Shown here: positions 1 through 7,038 of the stretch, in pieces
How positions within the stretch are numbered: position 1 is the stretch's first letter
How the letters are laid out: every line of letters begins with the position of its first letter
NCBI GenBank assembly: GCA_035460505.1
Contig: DATHWP010000134.1
Location: forward strand, 1-50,239
DNA from: Methyloradius sp035460505
GTDB lineage: Bacteria; Pseudomonadota; Gammaproteobacteria; Burkholderiales; Methylophilaceae
Direction of reading: 5' to 3'
Length of the DNA: 50,239 bases
The notes under the pieces: generated by a model
Seen by the model: the letters and a program-made list of their open reading frames with translations, nothing else
The model's database searches: none
Told to the model about the DNA's origin: nothing
Translations under genes and position numbers: made by a program

Positions 1-21
1 TGGTCTAAAGTCATTTTTCAA

Positions 22-50
22 TTGACCAAAGCGCCCTAAGCCTTTATTAT
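22..50 (+). promoter_or_regulatory. Candidate promoter of tRNA-Asn
   Basis: TTGACC (22-27) is separated by 17 bp from TATTAT (45-50). This is a near-consensus sigma-70 pair that ends 15 bp before the tRNA. The assignment is by pattern and position. Confidence 0.65.
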
Positions 51-65
51 CACGCCTTCACCGAT

Positions 66-141
66 TCCTCGATAGCTCAGTCGGTAGAGCAACGGACTGT
101 TAATCCGTGTGTCCCTGGTTCGAGCCCAGGTCGAGGAGCCA
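66..141 (+). tRNA. tRNA-Asn (anticodon GTT)
   Basis: This is a 76-nt cloverleaf with acceptor strands TCCTCGA/TCGAGGA and an encoded CCA end. The anticodon stem is ACGGA/TCCGT around the loop CTGTTAA, which puts GTT at 99-101, and the T-arm reads GGTTCGAGCC. It is the only complete copy. Partial 3' copies at 34772-34818 and 44255-44300 show that it serves as the integration target. Because the elements enter in the 3' half, the gene is rebuilt by the incoming sequence and should stay functional. Confidence 0.97.
95..141. other. attL core of the prophage (tRNA-Asn 3' end)
   Basis: 47 bp are identical to 34772-34818, and 46 of them to 44255-44300. The identity begins in the anticodon stem and ends exactly at CCA, the usual geometry for tyrosine-recombinase elements that target tRNA genes. 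Confidence 0.9.
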
Positions 142-149
142 AATACAAC

Positions 150-186
150 AAGGCCGCCAGCGATTTTGGCGGCCTTTGTTTTTTCC
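150..186. terminator. Rho-independent terminator after tRNA-Asn
   Basis: A perfect 10-bp stem (AAGGCCGCCA at 150-159, TGGCGGCCTT at 167-176) is followed by a T-rich tract. It lies just inside the prophage, so the phage supplies a new terminator to the tRNA it rebuilds. Confidence 0.8.
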
Positions 187-209
187 GCAATTCCGCAATA
201 TTTCCGCAA
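183..209. repeat. Three TTCCGCAA repeats, candidate integrase arm-type sites (left)
   Basis: TTCCGCAA occurs at 183-190, 191-198 and 202-209, between the core and the integrase gene. Two more copies lie beside the other att core (34671-34678, and inverted at 34721-34728). The distribution fits arm-type binding sites of the prophage integrase. Confidence 0.6.
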
Positions 210-238
210 TTCTTGGAAAATCCTGCAAAAAATGCCCG

Positions 239-1303
239 TTATTTAGTCGGTTTTACCTTCTCGCCGGCACGTGCTCGAACGTAGTGTTCGGTCATAGTAA
301 TGGATGCGTGGCCAAGCTGTTTTTGCGCTTGGCGCATATCACCACTATCAGCTTTATCGGTGCCGGCTTTAGCCCGTAGATCACGTATCTGGTAACTCTT
401 GATATCGTCGGCCAACTTAGGATTTTTATCAGCTGCTTTTAACCTGGCATTAGCAAACCGAGATCTGATGGCCAAGTAGGAGAGCTTTTGACCTTTCTCA
501 TTACATAACAATGCCAGGCTGCGCACTTTAAATGCCTTTTTCCGCTCGCTTATTCTGTCGAGTAAGGTCTTCAGTTGGCCTTCTATAATCATGCGAATCT
601 TGACCCTGCCTCGCCCTTTATTTTGAACAATGGTTATGTGGCCATCTTTCAGATCTGTTTCATTCATCTTGATCACATCTGCAGGACGCTGGCCAGTCAA
701 ATAAGCTAGATCTAAAGCTTCCCTGAGTGGAATATCGCCTTCATCCCATACCGCCTTATAAACGATATCCTCGATATAGATATCGCGGCCGTGCTCGGTA
801 AAGCCATCAACGCCCTGGCAGGGGTTCGTTGCGTCAGTAAAACCATGGTTCCTGGAGAAATTCCAGATAGTAGATATTAAAGCTCGTTCCCTGTTTGCCC
901 TGACTGGTGCTTTCTTACCGCGCCAAGCCATATATTTTTGAATCATGTGTGGCTTGATCGCTTCCATCGGTGCCGGTGGATCGTTGAAAAACATGAATAT
1001 GAACTTAAGCTGGCCGATGTAATCTTTTTGCGTCCTGGCTGATAATGTTTTGAAGTGATCGGATAGCAGAAATTTGTCAGCACAGTATTTGAGGGTGATC
1101 AACTGCTCATGTCGTGGTTTGGCATCCATTTCCAATTCTGACCATTTTTTTACGGCCAGAACGTAGTCTGTCCCTAGCGCAATTTCTTTGCGAGGCTTAC
1201 CACCTGCGTCATAAAAATAATAAACCAAGTGCCCACGAACCCGCCTTCGCATTCTTGCGGGCAAGTTTGTATTGATTGTTGGTCGGCGTCCCATAGTCGG
1301 CAT
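239..1303 (-). CDS. int: Prophage tyrosine recombinase (integrase)
   Basis: The 354-aa protein catalyses site-specific integration and excision at tRNA-Asn. The N-terminus looks like a beta-rich arm-binding region (about residues 5-50), followed by a helical core-binding domain and the catalytic domain. The first catalytic Arg is in LTGQRPADV. The second box reads RDLR (about 307-310), so Arg stands where most family members have His. The later His is in LGHAS (about 332) and the nucleophile Tyr in EHYVR (about 341). This variant box is recalled from other proteobacterial phage integrases, so it probably does not mean loss of activity. The gene abuts attL and reads toward it. The start at 1303 has a weak AGAAG ribosome site, and the upstream DUF4224 gene ends 15 nt away. 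Confidence 0.93.
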   Translation of the reverse strand: MPTMGRRPTINTNLPARMRRRVRGHLVYYFYDAGGKPRKEIALGTDYVLAVKKWSELEMDAKPRHEQLITLKYCADKFLLSDHFKTLSARTQKDYIGQLKFIFMFFNDPPAPMEAIKPHMIQKYMAWRGKKAPVRANRERALISTIWNFSRNHGFTDATNPCQGVDGFTEHGRDIYIEDIVYKAVWDEGDIPLREALDLAYLTGQRPADVIKMNETDLKDGHITIVQNKGRGRVKIRMIIEGQLKTLLDRISERKKAFKVRSLALLCNEKGQKLSYLAIRSRFANARLKAADKNPKLADDIKSYQIRDLRAKAGTDKADSGDMRQAQKQLGHASITMTEHYVRARAGEKVKPTK

Positions 1304-1318
1304 AATCTACGCTTCTTT

Positions 1319-1549
1319 TTAGTGTTTGAGAATATTAGGCGACCAGGCCTCGACGATAGGGGCGTGATTTTGACGGCCACCCTCGACCGCTGCGACCGTC
1401 ACAATGACTCTTCCTGCAGCATTGATACGGAATTGCACAAGCATGGATCGCAGCTGCTCTGCCTGCAGTTCGTCACGTGTTTTACCGTTACGGCCGCGCC
1501 GTATTCCTGTTAATTCTGCAACTTCTTCAGGTGTCAGAAAGATCGCCAT
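1319..1549 (-). CDS. DUF4224 protein, likely excisionase or integrase accessory factor
   Basis: A 76-aa protein beginning FLTPEEVAELTG, the opening of DUF4224, a small helix-turn-helix-like family that usually sits directly upstream of phage integrases. The middle (QFRINAAGRVIVT) also fits. The gene is co-directional with int. By position it probably controls the direction of recombination, as Xis does, but this role is inferred. Its C-terminal 25 residues are not conserved in what I recall of the family. Confidence 0.7.
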   Translation of the reverse strand: MAIFLTPEEVAELTGIRRGRNGKTRDELQAEQLRSMLVQFRINAAGRVIVTVAAVEGGRQNHAPIVEAWSPNILKH

Positions 1550-1612
1550 TTACGCGGGCTTGATGCCTATGCCGATTAAGCGCAGTATCTGCGAATTACT
1601 TGGGGGATCAAG

Positions 1613-2116
1613 ATGAATTTTTGTTGGTTTTATGAGCAAGGCTGCACAATCGATTACGCGGCATGGTGGCAGGCATTTGGTAGCATTGCCGCTATCATTT
1701 ACGCAGGAAGACTGGCACAAAGTTCCGAACGTCAAAAGGAAGCGGACAATTACAAGGTCACACAAATATTGCTTCTTGATTTCAAGGAAACCCTTCAGTC
1801 GATAATTCAAACCTGTGCAATACAAAATGAAGGTCATTATTTGACGGGCAAACCTAAATTCAAGGTTATGCTTGATCAGACCCAGCAAATTGACTTTCGC
1901 TACCTTCCGTATTCTGCAGCAGTGAATATGACAGTCATTCTGAGATACATAAATGAGATTTACGACTTCTATCAAATAATTCCTTATCAATACAATTGGC
2001 AACATTTGCACGGAAAATTTGAAACCTATTTCAATGACTCTGAAAGGCCAATTGCAGAAATTATGACGGCACTGCGACCATACAAATGGTGGAATCTGAA
2101 CCGTGAAAAGACATAA
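1613..2116 (+). CDS. Hypothetical membrane-anchored accessory protein
   Basis: A 167-aa protein with one hydrophobic segment near the N-terminus (about residues 17-34) and then a soluble, helical region rich in Tyr and Gln. The start at 1613 follows a good ribosome site (GGGGGATCAAG). I do not recognise the family. It lies next to the integrase module and is transcribed away from it, which is typical of phage cargo carried outside the lytic programme. The layout resembles the gene at the opposite prophage end (34136-34663), also a single N-terminal membrane helix plus a soluble domain. The opposite strand carries a long reading frame without recognisable features. Confidence 0.55.
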   Translation: MNFCWFYEQGCTIDYAAWWQAFGSIAAIIYAGRLAQSSERQKEADNYKVTQILLLDFKETLQSIIQTCAIQNEGHYLTGKPKFKVMLDQTQQIDFRYLPYSAAVNMTVILRYINEIYDFYQIIPYQYNWQHLHGKFETYFNDSERPIAEIMTALRPYKWWNLNREKT

Positions 2117-2194
2117 AAGAGTTATGTTTTGTAGGATAGCGCCTGATTGATTATTGGAAAATCTTGGCGCAGGATGCTGCCAGGAGAAAACATC

Positions 2195-2458
2195 ATGATT
2201 GATAATTTGACTGTCGACGGCGCCAATGCCAATTTTGAAATTACAAAGCATGGCCGCATCTATAAATTTCAAGTCCCTTACGAGCTGCTTGAAGAAATTG
2301 CCCACTATGATGTTGCTGAGGCAAGCGAGGATCTGGATTACGCTGCCGTGTTTGATGACTACATAGAAAGATTTCACGCTGTGGCGCTTGACCTCATCGA
2401 GCACGATCCGGATTACGGCTTTATCATCATAATTACTTCTGAGAATTTTCACGTATAA
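2195..2458 (+). CDS. Small hypothetical protein (possible DUF1488-like)
   Basis: An 87-aa acidic protein. The start at 2195 was chosen because AGGAGA lies correctly upstream; an earlier in-frame ATG at 2147 lacks such a site. The pattern FEITKHGRIYKFQVPYELLEEI, then a helical acidic half and a hydrophobic end, recalls DUF1488-type proteins, but this is weak. It follows the membrane-anchored gene at 1613 in the same direction. Confidence 0.5.
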   Translation: MIDNLTVDGANANFEITKHGRIYKFQVPYELLEEIAHYDVAEASEDLDYAAVFDDYIERFHAVALDLIEHDPDYGFIIIITSENFHV

Positions 2459-2459
2459 A

Positions 2460-2477
2460 AGGCTGTTCATGCAGCCT
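2460..2477 (-). terminator. Candidate terminator of the leftward early operon
   Basis: The hairpin AGGCTG (2460-2465) / CAGCCT (2472-2477) overlaps the stop region of the gene ending at 2467 and is followed on the minus strand by a short T run. It would separate the leftward operon from the rightward cargo pair. Confidence 0.5.
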
Positions 2478-2805
2478 CCAGCTCGTCAAACTCTTCATCT
2501 TCTGAGTATTGCTCTACTGCAGGCTCAGGCTTGGACTTCCATGTTGTTGGTCGGCCATTTGGATACCGCCACTCAAGATAGCAGGCCTTGCACCAGTCTA
2601 CTAAGCTGTCACGTTCGCGTTTTGATGAATAGAAGAACTCACTATCTGCAGGCCAATAATCTTTACACCGACTGCAGCGTTTATACATCTCGCCATCTTC
2701 AAAACGATAGATTCCCTTGGCCAGGCGTCTAGCCAATAACTCCGGCCGTGGATTTGCAAATACAAGGTTAGGGCTATCAATAGTCACTCTACCAGCGTTG
2801 CTCAT
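2467..2805 (-). CDS. Phage zinc-ribbon-like hypothetical protein
   Basis: A 112-aa protein with CSRC (about residues 43-46) and CKAC (about 72-75) separated by a charged and aromatic stretch, a likely four-Cys zinc site. The C-terminal 30 residues are acidic. The gene starts 5 nt after parB ends and is the last of the leftward early operon. The fold suggests nucleic-acid or protein binding, but the function is unknown. Confidence 0.65.
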   Translation of the reverse strand: MSNAGRVTIDSPNLVFANPRPELLARRLAKGIYRFEDGEMYKRCSRCKDYWPADSEFFYSSKRERDSLVDWCKACYLEWRYPNGRPTTWKSKPEPAVEQYSEDEEFDELEAA

Positions 2806-2810
2806 AATGA

Positions 2811-4541
2811 TTACTTCATTGTGTGAGTAGTGATCGTTTGGCCATTGCTACGAGTTTTTGTAACCGAGCCGGTGCTGGTTTGATGGGAGACGGTCATAAC
2901 TGTTTTGGCCTGTTTTTTTAAGGCTTTTTCCTTAGCCTTGGCGAAGCCAGGCGGCAATGGTTTTGAAGATAAAGCCGGCGCAGCCGACATAATTTGATCG
3001 CCTGACTCTTCGTTAGAAAGTTCGCCCAGGGATTCAGCGACCGCAACGTCAATTTTTGTTTCGGTGGTGTTAGTTGGTTGCGCAGCAGGGAGTGGGGTTA
3101 GGGCGGGTTTGGCGTCGGCACTGTCGGGGTCCACTCCAACCAATTGAGCTATTGCCCTAAGTCTGGCGTATTCTTCCTCATCAGCATCTTCTTCTTGCCA
3201 GTTATATTCAGGACCTATGCCATCAGTTGTGAGGGCTACAGTAAGCAAATTGATATTTTCATCAATGGATCTCGCTTTACTTAGATAATCGGTTATGTCG
3301 ATATCCTTGTCGATTTCCATCAACTTTTTTAATTCGGCGTTGGCGTTATAGCTCGAATTGCCGTAAACAATCTGAATCGCCTCTGAAAGCACCAGGTTAA
3401 GAATGGCGTCACGATCAAGAGCCTGGTTGTTGTGTAAAGTATTGCAAATGGCCGTGGCTACCTTAAGGCGTCGCTTTCCCTCCGCTTCCTGCAGAACAAT
3501 GCGTTCTGTTGGTGGGGTGGGTTTTCTTTTTTGTGGCACAAATGAGCCGTTATCACGTCTTTGCTGGATCCAAGCCCATGTCTTTGCCTTATGCATGACA
3601 ATAACCACTTTACAGTCTTTGGTAATGATGTAGACCGAATCTACGTATTCAGCTTCATCAAGGATGTCTTTGACTGTGTACTGCTCATAATCATTGCTTA
3701 TGTAATACGTAGCATCTTGAGTGACATATCCATCTTTCGCCCAGCCGTTGTAACACAAACCTTGTTCACCATACGGCGCCCACTCTTTGTATAAAGCCGT
3801 ATCTGATGGATCCAGCACAACCGTTTTTTTGCCATCGATGGTAGTCATATCAAAAGCAAGCGCGTAGGCTTTCTCAAGCTCTATTTGTAGCTTCTTACGT
3901 TCATTCGACTTGTTGACGACAATCTCAGCTTGAGCCTTAATTTCACGATATGAAGGATCAGTATTGGCTGTGATAAACGTCCGGACAGAGGCATGATCTT
4001 CCGGCTCCAACCTAGCAAGTAGCAAAGCGCTTGATCTGGTCAATTTGCCGTCATAAAACAGCTTTACGCTTTCATCCTCTAACTCAAGTAGCTTGAGTGA
4101 GTCATAAACGTAGGTGCGGCTTTTGCCAATTTCATCAGCCAGATTGTCAACTGAGTATTCCACCAAATCCTGGCTATTATCAAGCAAGGCCTTAAAGCCG
4201 GCGGCCTCTTCAAGCGGGTGTAGATCGGCACGCTGCAGATTTTCAATAACCTGTATCTTGATCACTTCCGAATCACTCAGCTCACGTACCGAAGCGGGAA
4301 TTTCCTTAAGGCCGGCTACCTTAGCCGCGCGCCAACGAGTTTCACCTGCGACAATCTCAAAATTGTTTGGCCTGCCTTTAAATTTGCGCACAACAATTGC
4401 CTGGAGAACGCCGACCGTTTTCATGGTCTCGGCAATGCCATTGACATGGTCTTCATTGAAGCGCTTGCGAGGATTTGTTGGTGAAGGCCATACAAGATGT
4501 ACAGGCAGGTTTACAGGAAGGGTGCTTGATTGGGTATCCAT
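2811..4541 (-). CDS. ParB/Spo0J-family DNA-binding protein (phage-encoded)
   Basis: A 576-aa protein whose N-terminal 120 residues are a typical ParB/Srx domain: SPTNPRKRF, then VAGETRWRAAKVAGL and VIENLQRADLHPLEEA. A KorB-like helix-turn-helix follows (about 125-200, with IGKSRTYVYDSLKLLEL). The long C-terminal half is unrecognised and has a Pro/Ala-rich linker near 480-560. ParB proteins bind parS sites and act as CTP-dependent clamps in segregation, though phage versions may be regulators or exclusion factors. No parA is visible. The palindrome TGCAGACGTCTGCA lies 21 bp upstream of the start and recurs in the prophage, so it is a candidate binding site. Confidence 0.85.
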   Translation of the reverse strand: MDTQSSTLPVNLPVHLVWPSPTNPRKRFNEDHVNGIAETMKTVGVLQAIVVRKFKGRPNNFEIVAGETRWRAAKVAGLKEIPASVRELSDSEVIKIQVIENLQRADLHPLEEAAGFKALLDNSQDLVEYSVDNLADEIGKSRTYVYDSLKLLELEDESVKLFYDGKLTRSSALLLARLEPEDHASVRTFITANTDPSYREIKAQAEIVVNKSNERKKLQIELEKAYALAFDMTTIDGKKTVVLDPSDTALYKEWAPYGEQGLCYNGWAKDGYVTQDATYYISNDYEQYTVKDILDEAEYVDSVYIITKDCKVVIVMHKAKTWAWIQQRRDNGSFVPQKRKPTPPTERIVLQEAEGKRRLKVATAICNTLHNNQALDRDAILNLVLSEAIQIVYGNSSYNANAELKKLMEIDKDIDITDYLSKARSIDENINLLTVALTTDGIGPEYNWQEEDADEEEYARLRAIAQLVGVDPDSADAKPALTPLPAAQPTNTTETKIDVAVAESLGELSNEESGDQIMSAAPALSSKPLPPGFAKAKEKALKKQAKTVMTVSHQTSTGSVTKTRSNGQTITTHTMK

Positions 4542-4550
4542 AATAAGTCC

Positions 4551-4757
4551 TTAAATTTGTATGCAGACGTCTGCAATCGGGCAGGCGAAATTAGTGATTG
4601 GTGGGGCTTTGGGGATTGGGTCGTCTGTAACCAGCATGAGCTCAATAAACAAGACAAAGACGACGATGATTGCTATACACAAGGCTTTGATAAAATCCTG
4701 CACAAGCGGGTATTTGTACGCTGTTTTAACTAAGCGAATCAGGCGGTCAAGTTTCAT
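4551..4757 (-). CDS. Small single-pass membrane protein
   Basis: A 68-aa protein with one strong hydrophobic helix (about residues 24-45, AIIVVFVLFIELMLV) after a basic N-terminus. The start at 4757 was chosen because GGAGGT lies just upstream. It overlaps the preceding gene by 4 nt and ends 9 nt before parB, so the genes are probably co-transcribed. The 14-bp palindrome at 4562-4575 lies in its last codons. The function is unknown; a role in superinfection exclusion is possible from size and place only. Confidence 0.6.
   Translation of the reverse strand: MKLDRLIRLVKTAYKYPLVQDFIKALCIAIIVVFVLFIELMLVTDDPIPKAPPITNFACPIADVCIQI
4562..4575. promoter_or_regulatory. 14-bp palindrome upstream of parB (candidate ParB site)
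   Basis: TGCAGACGTCTGCA is a perfect dyad, 21 bp upstream of the parB start. Exact copies lie at 7359-7372, 15503-15516 and 30867-30880, with a one-mismatch copy at 23178-23191. Confidence 0.55.
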
Positions 4758-5068
4758 TTGACCTCCAGTAACTCTTGCGCCCACTGATCAGTAAGCTCCG
4801 CCATTTCAGAGTTTAAATACCTCTCTAAGTCAGGCTTTGTGGGTTCAATTAGCAGGTTGTCTGGATCCAGTTTTCTGACTGCAGCTAATAAACTTCTTGC
4901 GACTATGGCGGCCTCACTGGTGGTTAGGCTGATACTGTCCATTTCGCTAGTAAAAAACTGCAGGATCTGAACTGACGGTTCATGGTTAGGAGTGGCAGGG
5001 TGTGCCTTAATCTGGATTTCGCGGCCATGATCACGCATCCCTGCCAATATAAGCATCAGGATGCTCAT
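4754..5068 (-). CDS. Hypothetical early phage protein
   Basis: A 104-aa protein. The start at 5068 forms an ATGA overlap with the stop of the preceding gene. The sequence is mainly helical with a Leu-rich C-terminus. I do not recognise the family. It belongs to the tightly packed leftward operon driven by PL. Confidence 0.55.
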   Translation of the reverse strand: MSILMLILAGMRDHGREIQIKAHPATPNHEPSVQILQFFTSEMDSISLTTSEAAIVARSLLAAVRKLDPDNLLIEPTKPDLERYLNSEMAELTDQWAQELLEVK

Positions 5069-5253
5069 GCTGTCACCGCTTCGGGTTGAGGCTTGACCAC
5101 AACAGCCATCTTGAACCAACCAGGGATCATGAAGGGGGATATGACCGTCTCAACTCCATTGCTCAGTAGATGGTAGCCAGCTGCAGCTGCAGTTTCTGCT
5201 GCATCAAGCAGCTCCGCTTCATTTGGGATAATTACTTGTAGAGAGTTACTCAC
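5065..5253 (-). CDS. Small hypothetical early phage protein
   Basis: A 62-aa protein with an Ala/Glu-rich N-terminal helix and a hydrophobic C-terminal half. It overlaps its neighbours by 4 and 8 nt, consistent with translational coupling. No family is recognised. Confidence 0.55.
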   Translation of the reverse strand: MSNSLQVIIPNEAELLDAAETAAAAGYHLLSNGVETVISPFMIPGWFKMAVVVKPQPEAVTA

Positions 5254-5446
5254 TTTTATCTCCGAATCGATCCAGCGTGTTGGCTGCTGGTTTGGCCTGA
5301 GAGGTATTTTTCACCTCATTTTCAGCGATACGGAGTAGGAGCTTTTCAAACAGTGGATTGGCTCTGGCCTGCATTAAAGTCAGGCCAAATTCCAGTAAAC
5401 GGGCTTTTCTGTAAGCAATGCTTATTGCAATTACATCTGGTTCCAT
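5246..5446 (-). CDS. First gene of the leftward early operon, hypothetical
   Basis: A 66-aa helical protein. The start at 5446 is preferred because GGAGG lies 8 nt upstream; in-frame starts exist further upstream at 5461 and 5485. It lies directly behind the leftward promoter-operator (PL), in the position of lambda N or kil genes. No motif identifies it. Confidence 0.55.
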   Translation of the reverse strand: MEPDVIAISIAYRKARLLEFGLTLMQARANPLFEKLLLRIAENEVKNTSQAKPAANTLDRFGDKSE

Positions 5447-5476
5447 TTGCTCATCCTCCATAAGGCTGATGAGCGC

Positions 5477-5519
5477 ACAATACAACTACAATTATATTTA
5501 TGTCAACAACTGTGATTAT
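5477..5519 (-). promoter_or_regulatory. Leftward early promoter PL with two operators
   Basis: On the minus strand TTGACA (5506-5501) and TATTGT (5482-5477) are 18 bp apart. Two 14-bp operator-like sites overlap it: ACAACTACAATTAT (5482-5495) and ACAACTGTGATTAT (5506-5519). The arrangement mirrors PR at 6046-6075 almost base for base. Confidence 0.7.
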
Positions 5520-5562
5520 ATTTAATTTGAAATTTACATGTTTTTACTCAAAAAATAGGCGA

Positions 5563-5590
5563 AAAAAAACCGCAAAGATGCGGTTTTGTT
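5563..5590 (-). terminator. Terminator downstream of the repressor gene
   Basis: The stem AAAACCGC (5566-5573) / GCGGTTTT (5580-5587) is followed on the minus strand by eight T residues. It lies 31 bp beyond the repressor stop and insulates repressor transcription from PL. Confidence 0.8.
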
Positions 5591-5620
5591 GCTTTTAGCA
5601 CTACTAAAAACGATTTAATT

Positions 5621-5998
5621 CTACTGCTGAGGTCTCTTTTTATTTAGATCTACTACGTTTTGGATCACGCCGATGATCTCTGCAGTAGCGATAGTTTTCA
5701 AATATTCCTTTACTTCATCCAGGGCGAGGAGCGCAGCCTTAAGCTCTTCGTTTTTGACATAGAAGCGATTGTCTTCCATAGTCCCTTTGCCTTGGGCTAG
5801 CCACAGGGGACTAACACCGCACGCAATTGCGAATTGCGCAGTGAATTCTGAGCCAGTAGCGTCCCCGCGTTCTAAGCTCGATACATTTGCTTGGCTGGTT
5901 CCGGCAATCTCAGCAAGTTTTGCTTGGCTAAGAGTAACTTTTTTATTGTTGTTATATTCCCGTGCAGCAGCTAGTCGTTGGCCATATTTCATACTCAT
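5621..5998 (-). CDS. Prophage repressor (XRE-family HTH, no protease domain)
   Basis: A 125-aa protein with an N-terminal helix-turn-helix (about residues 20-60, with LAEIAGTSQANVSSLERG) and a helical C-terminal half. It lacks the Ser/Lys LexA-type autoprotease domain of lambda CI, so induction must work another way, for example by an antirepressor. It lies between two divergent early promoters that share operator sequences, which fits a lysogeny repressor. The start at 5998 has AAGGTGCG upstream. Its reading direction is the same as the PL operon, with a strong terminator between. Confidence 0.8.
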   Translation of the reverse strand: MSMKYGQRLAAAREYNNNKKVTLSQAKLAEIAGTSQANVSSLERGDATGSEFTAQFAIACGVSPLWLAQGKGTMEDNRFYVKNEELKAALLALDEVKEYLKTIATAEIIGVIQNVVDLNKKRPQQ

Positions 5999-6008
5999 CG
6001 CACCTTAT

Positions 6009-6075
6009 ACAATCTAAGTTATAAGCTGTAAAACAACTGTACTTGTTGACACGGATATAATTGCAGTTGTATTCT
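6009..6075 (+). promoter_or_regulatory. Rightward early promoter PR with three operator-like sites
   Basis: TTGACA (6046-6051) and TATTCT (6070-6075) have an 18-bp spacer. Operator-like 14-mers lie at 6009-6022 (ACAATCTAAGTTAT), 6033-6046 (ACAACTGTACTTGT) and 6057-6070 (ATAATTGCAGTTGT, inverted). With the two at PL this gives a three-plus-two layout like lambda OR/OL. Confidence 0.7.
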
Positions 6076-6083
6076 GCTCATCC

Positions 6084-6344
6084 ATGAACAGACCCTTTCT
6101 TAAAAAAGCAATTGATCTCATCGGTGGTCAAGTAGCTACTGCTGATGCCGTTGAAGTGAAGCAGGCTCATGTCTGGGCTTGGCTGAATAAAACTATCGAC
6201 GGAATTCCTGAAAAAAAGGTGATACCAGTTGCGAAAGCGACAGGTTGGAAGGTCACTCCACACCAACTTAGACCTGACATATATCCCCATCCTGATGACG
6301 GCCTGCCTGATCACCTTCGCATCCCAGCCCTTGAGGAAAGCTAA
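6084..6344 (+). CDS. Cro/YdaS-like DNA-binding protein
   Basis: An 86-aa protein opening with a small helix-turn-helix of the YdaS/Cro type: LKKAIDLIGGQVATADAVEV, then VWAWLNK and IPVAKATGWKVTPHQLRPDIYP, the typical ending of this family. It is the first gene after PR, divergent from the repressor, as expected for Cro. No ribosome site is visible. The predicted transcription start is close to the ATG, so the message may be nearly leaderless. Confidence 0.75.
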   Translation: MNRPFLKKAIDLIGGQVATADAVEVKQAHVWAWLNKTIDGIPEKKVIPVAKATGWKVTPHQLRPDIYPHPDDGLPDHLRIPALEES

Positions 6345-6668
6345 ATGAAAACCCTTAAACGCTGGCTGGCTGTTTACCGCTACCTGAAATATATCGATAA
6401 CAAACCGAAAGGGCATACCTGCGAACCGTTTCAGCACTCTGCAGCTGCTCGTATGCGATTGCCAGCCATCTACAGGGACGCGAAATTCCGAAACATAACT
6501 CCAACTGACGGGCAGTTTATCGGCATGGCGTTTTGTGTAGGTGATGGTTCGGTAGTTAGGGTTGCTGTACCAGTCAAAGACGCTATGGAATATGCGGGCG
6601 ATATCTACGCACAAATCGCCCATGCCGCAAGAAAAGCCAATAAGGCTGGAATACCCAACAATGGGTAA
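6345..6668 (+). CDS. Hypothetical early phage protein
   Basis: A 107-aa protein starting directly after the Cro-like gene. The N-terminus is basic, and a short segment with a hydrophobic strand pattern (DGSVVRVAVPV) lies near residue 70. No family is recognised. It is part of the PR transcript. Confidence 0.5.
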   Translation: MKTLKRWLAVYRYLKYIDNKPKGHTCEPFQHSAAARMRLPAIYRDAKFRNITPTDGQFIGMAFCVGDGSVVRVAVPVKDAMEYAGDIYAQIAHAARKANKAGIPNNG

Positions 6669-6745
6669 CGCTAAAGAATATTTGCTTGCTCTTCCTAAAT
6701 GGGATGGTAGAGAACGCCTTAATGTTTGGTTTGTTTCTGCAACTG
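6662..6745 (+). pseudogene. Possible VirE-family (VapE) fragment
   Basis: Reading from ATG 6662, about 25 codons give a segment with AKEYLLALPKWDGRERL. This resembles the pre-P-loop region of VirE-type proteins and the full gene in this phage (VRDYLNSLKWDGKRRL, from about 9421). The similarity then stops and a minus-strand gene covers the rest. It may be a leftover of an older replication gene truncated by mosaic exchange. Confidence 0.4.
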
Positions 6746-6964
6746 AACCTCCACGCTTACAGCAGCCAGCGCGTGTGTGGCTAACTTCGTTGCCATGCTC
6801 GGCGAATCCGGCATTCTTCCAACAATTGCAATCTGCTCCTTCAAGTCTTCCTGAAGTTTTACAGGATCCAATTGTCGTGCAACCGCCGAAGCCAGAATAC
6901 CGATTGCAACGCTGGTCGATTCGAGCATTTCTGCATGGATTTGTTTCAAGAGTTCGTCGTTCAT
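6719..6964 (-). CDS. Small hypothetical helical protein
   Basis: An 81-aa, largely amphipathic helical protein. The minus strand is preferred because AAAGGA lies at good distance before the ATG at 6964, and the composition is protein-like. It is the most distal of three minus-strand genes embedded in the rightward early region. Confidence 0.5.
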   Translation of the reverse strand: MNDELLKQIHAEMLESTSVAIGILASAVARQLDPVKLQEDLKEQIAIVGRMPDSPSMATKLATHALAAVSVEVQLQKQTKH

Positions 6965-7010
6965 GAGGGCGTCCTTTAATGGCTAGTACTGCAATTAAGA
7001 TTGAGTTTGA

Positions 7011-7029
7011 TGCCAGTGAGTCACTGGCA
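7011..7029. repeat. 19-bp perfect palindrome
   Basis: TGCCAGTGAGTCACTGGCA is symmetrical apart from its central base. It lies between the minus-strand genes at 6719-6964 and 7039-7263. It could be a regulator site or a short hairpin; there is no T tract. Confidence 0.5.
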
Positions 7030-7038
7030 ATGCTGGAT

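Noticed and set aside
1550..2470. 306-codon minus-strand frame
   Set aside because: It is Cys/Ile/Leu-rich without domains, and two plus-strand genes with good ribosome sites cover the same DNA.
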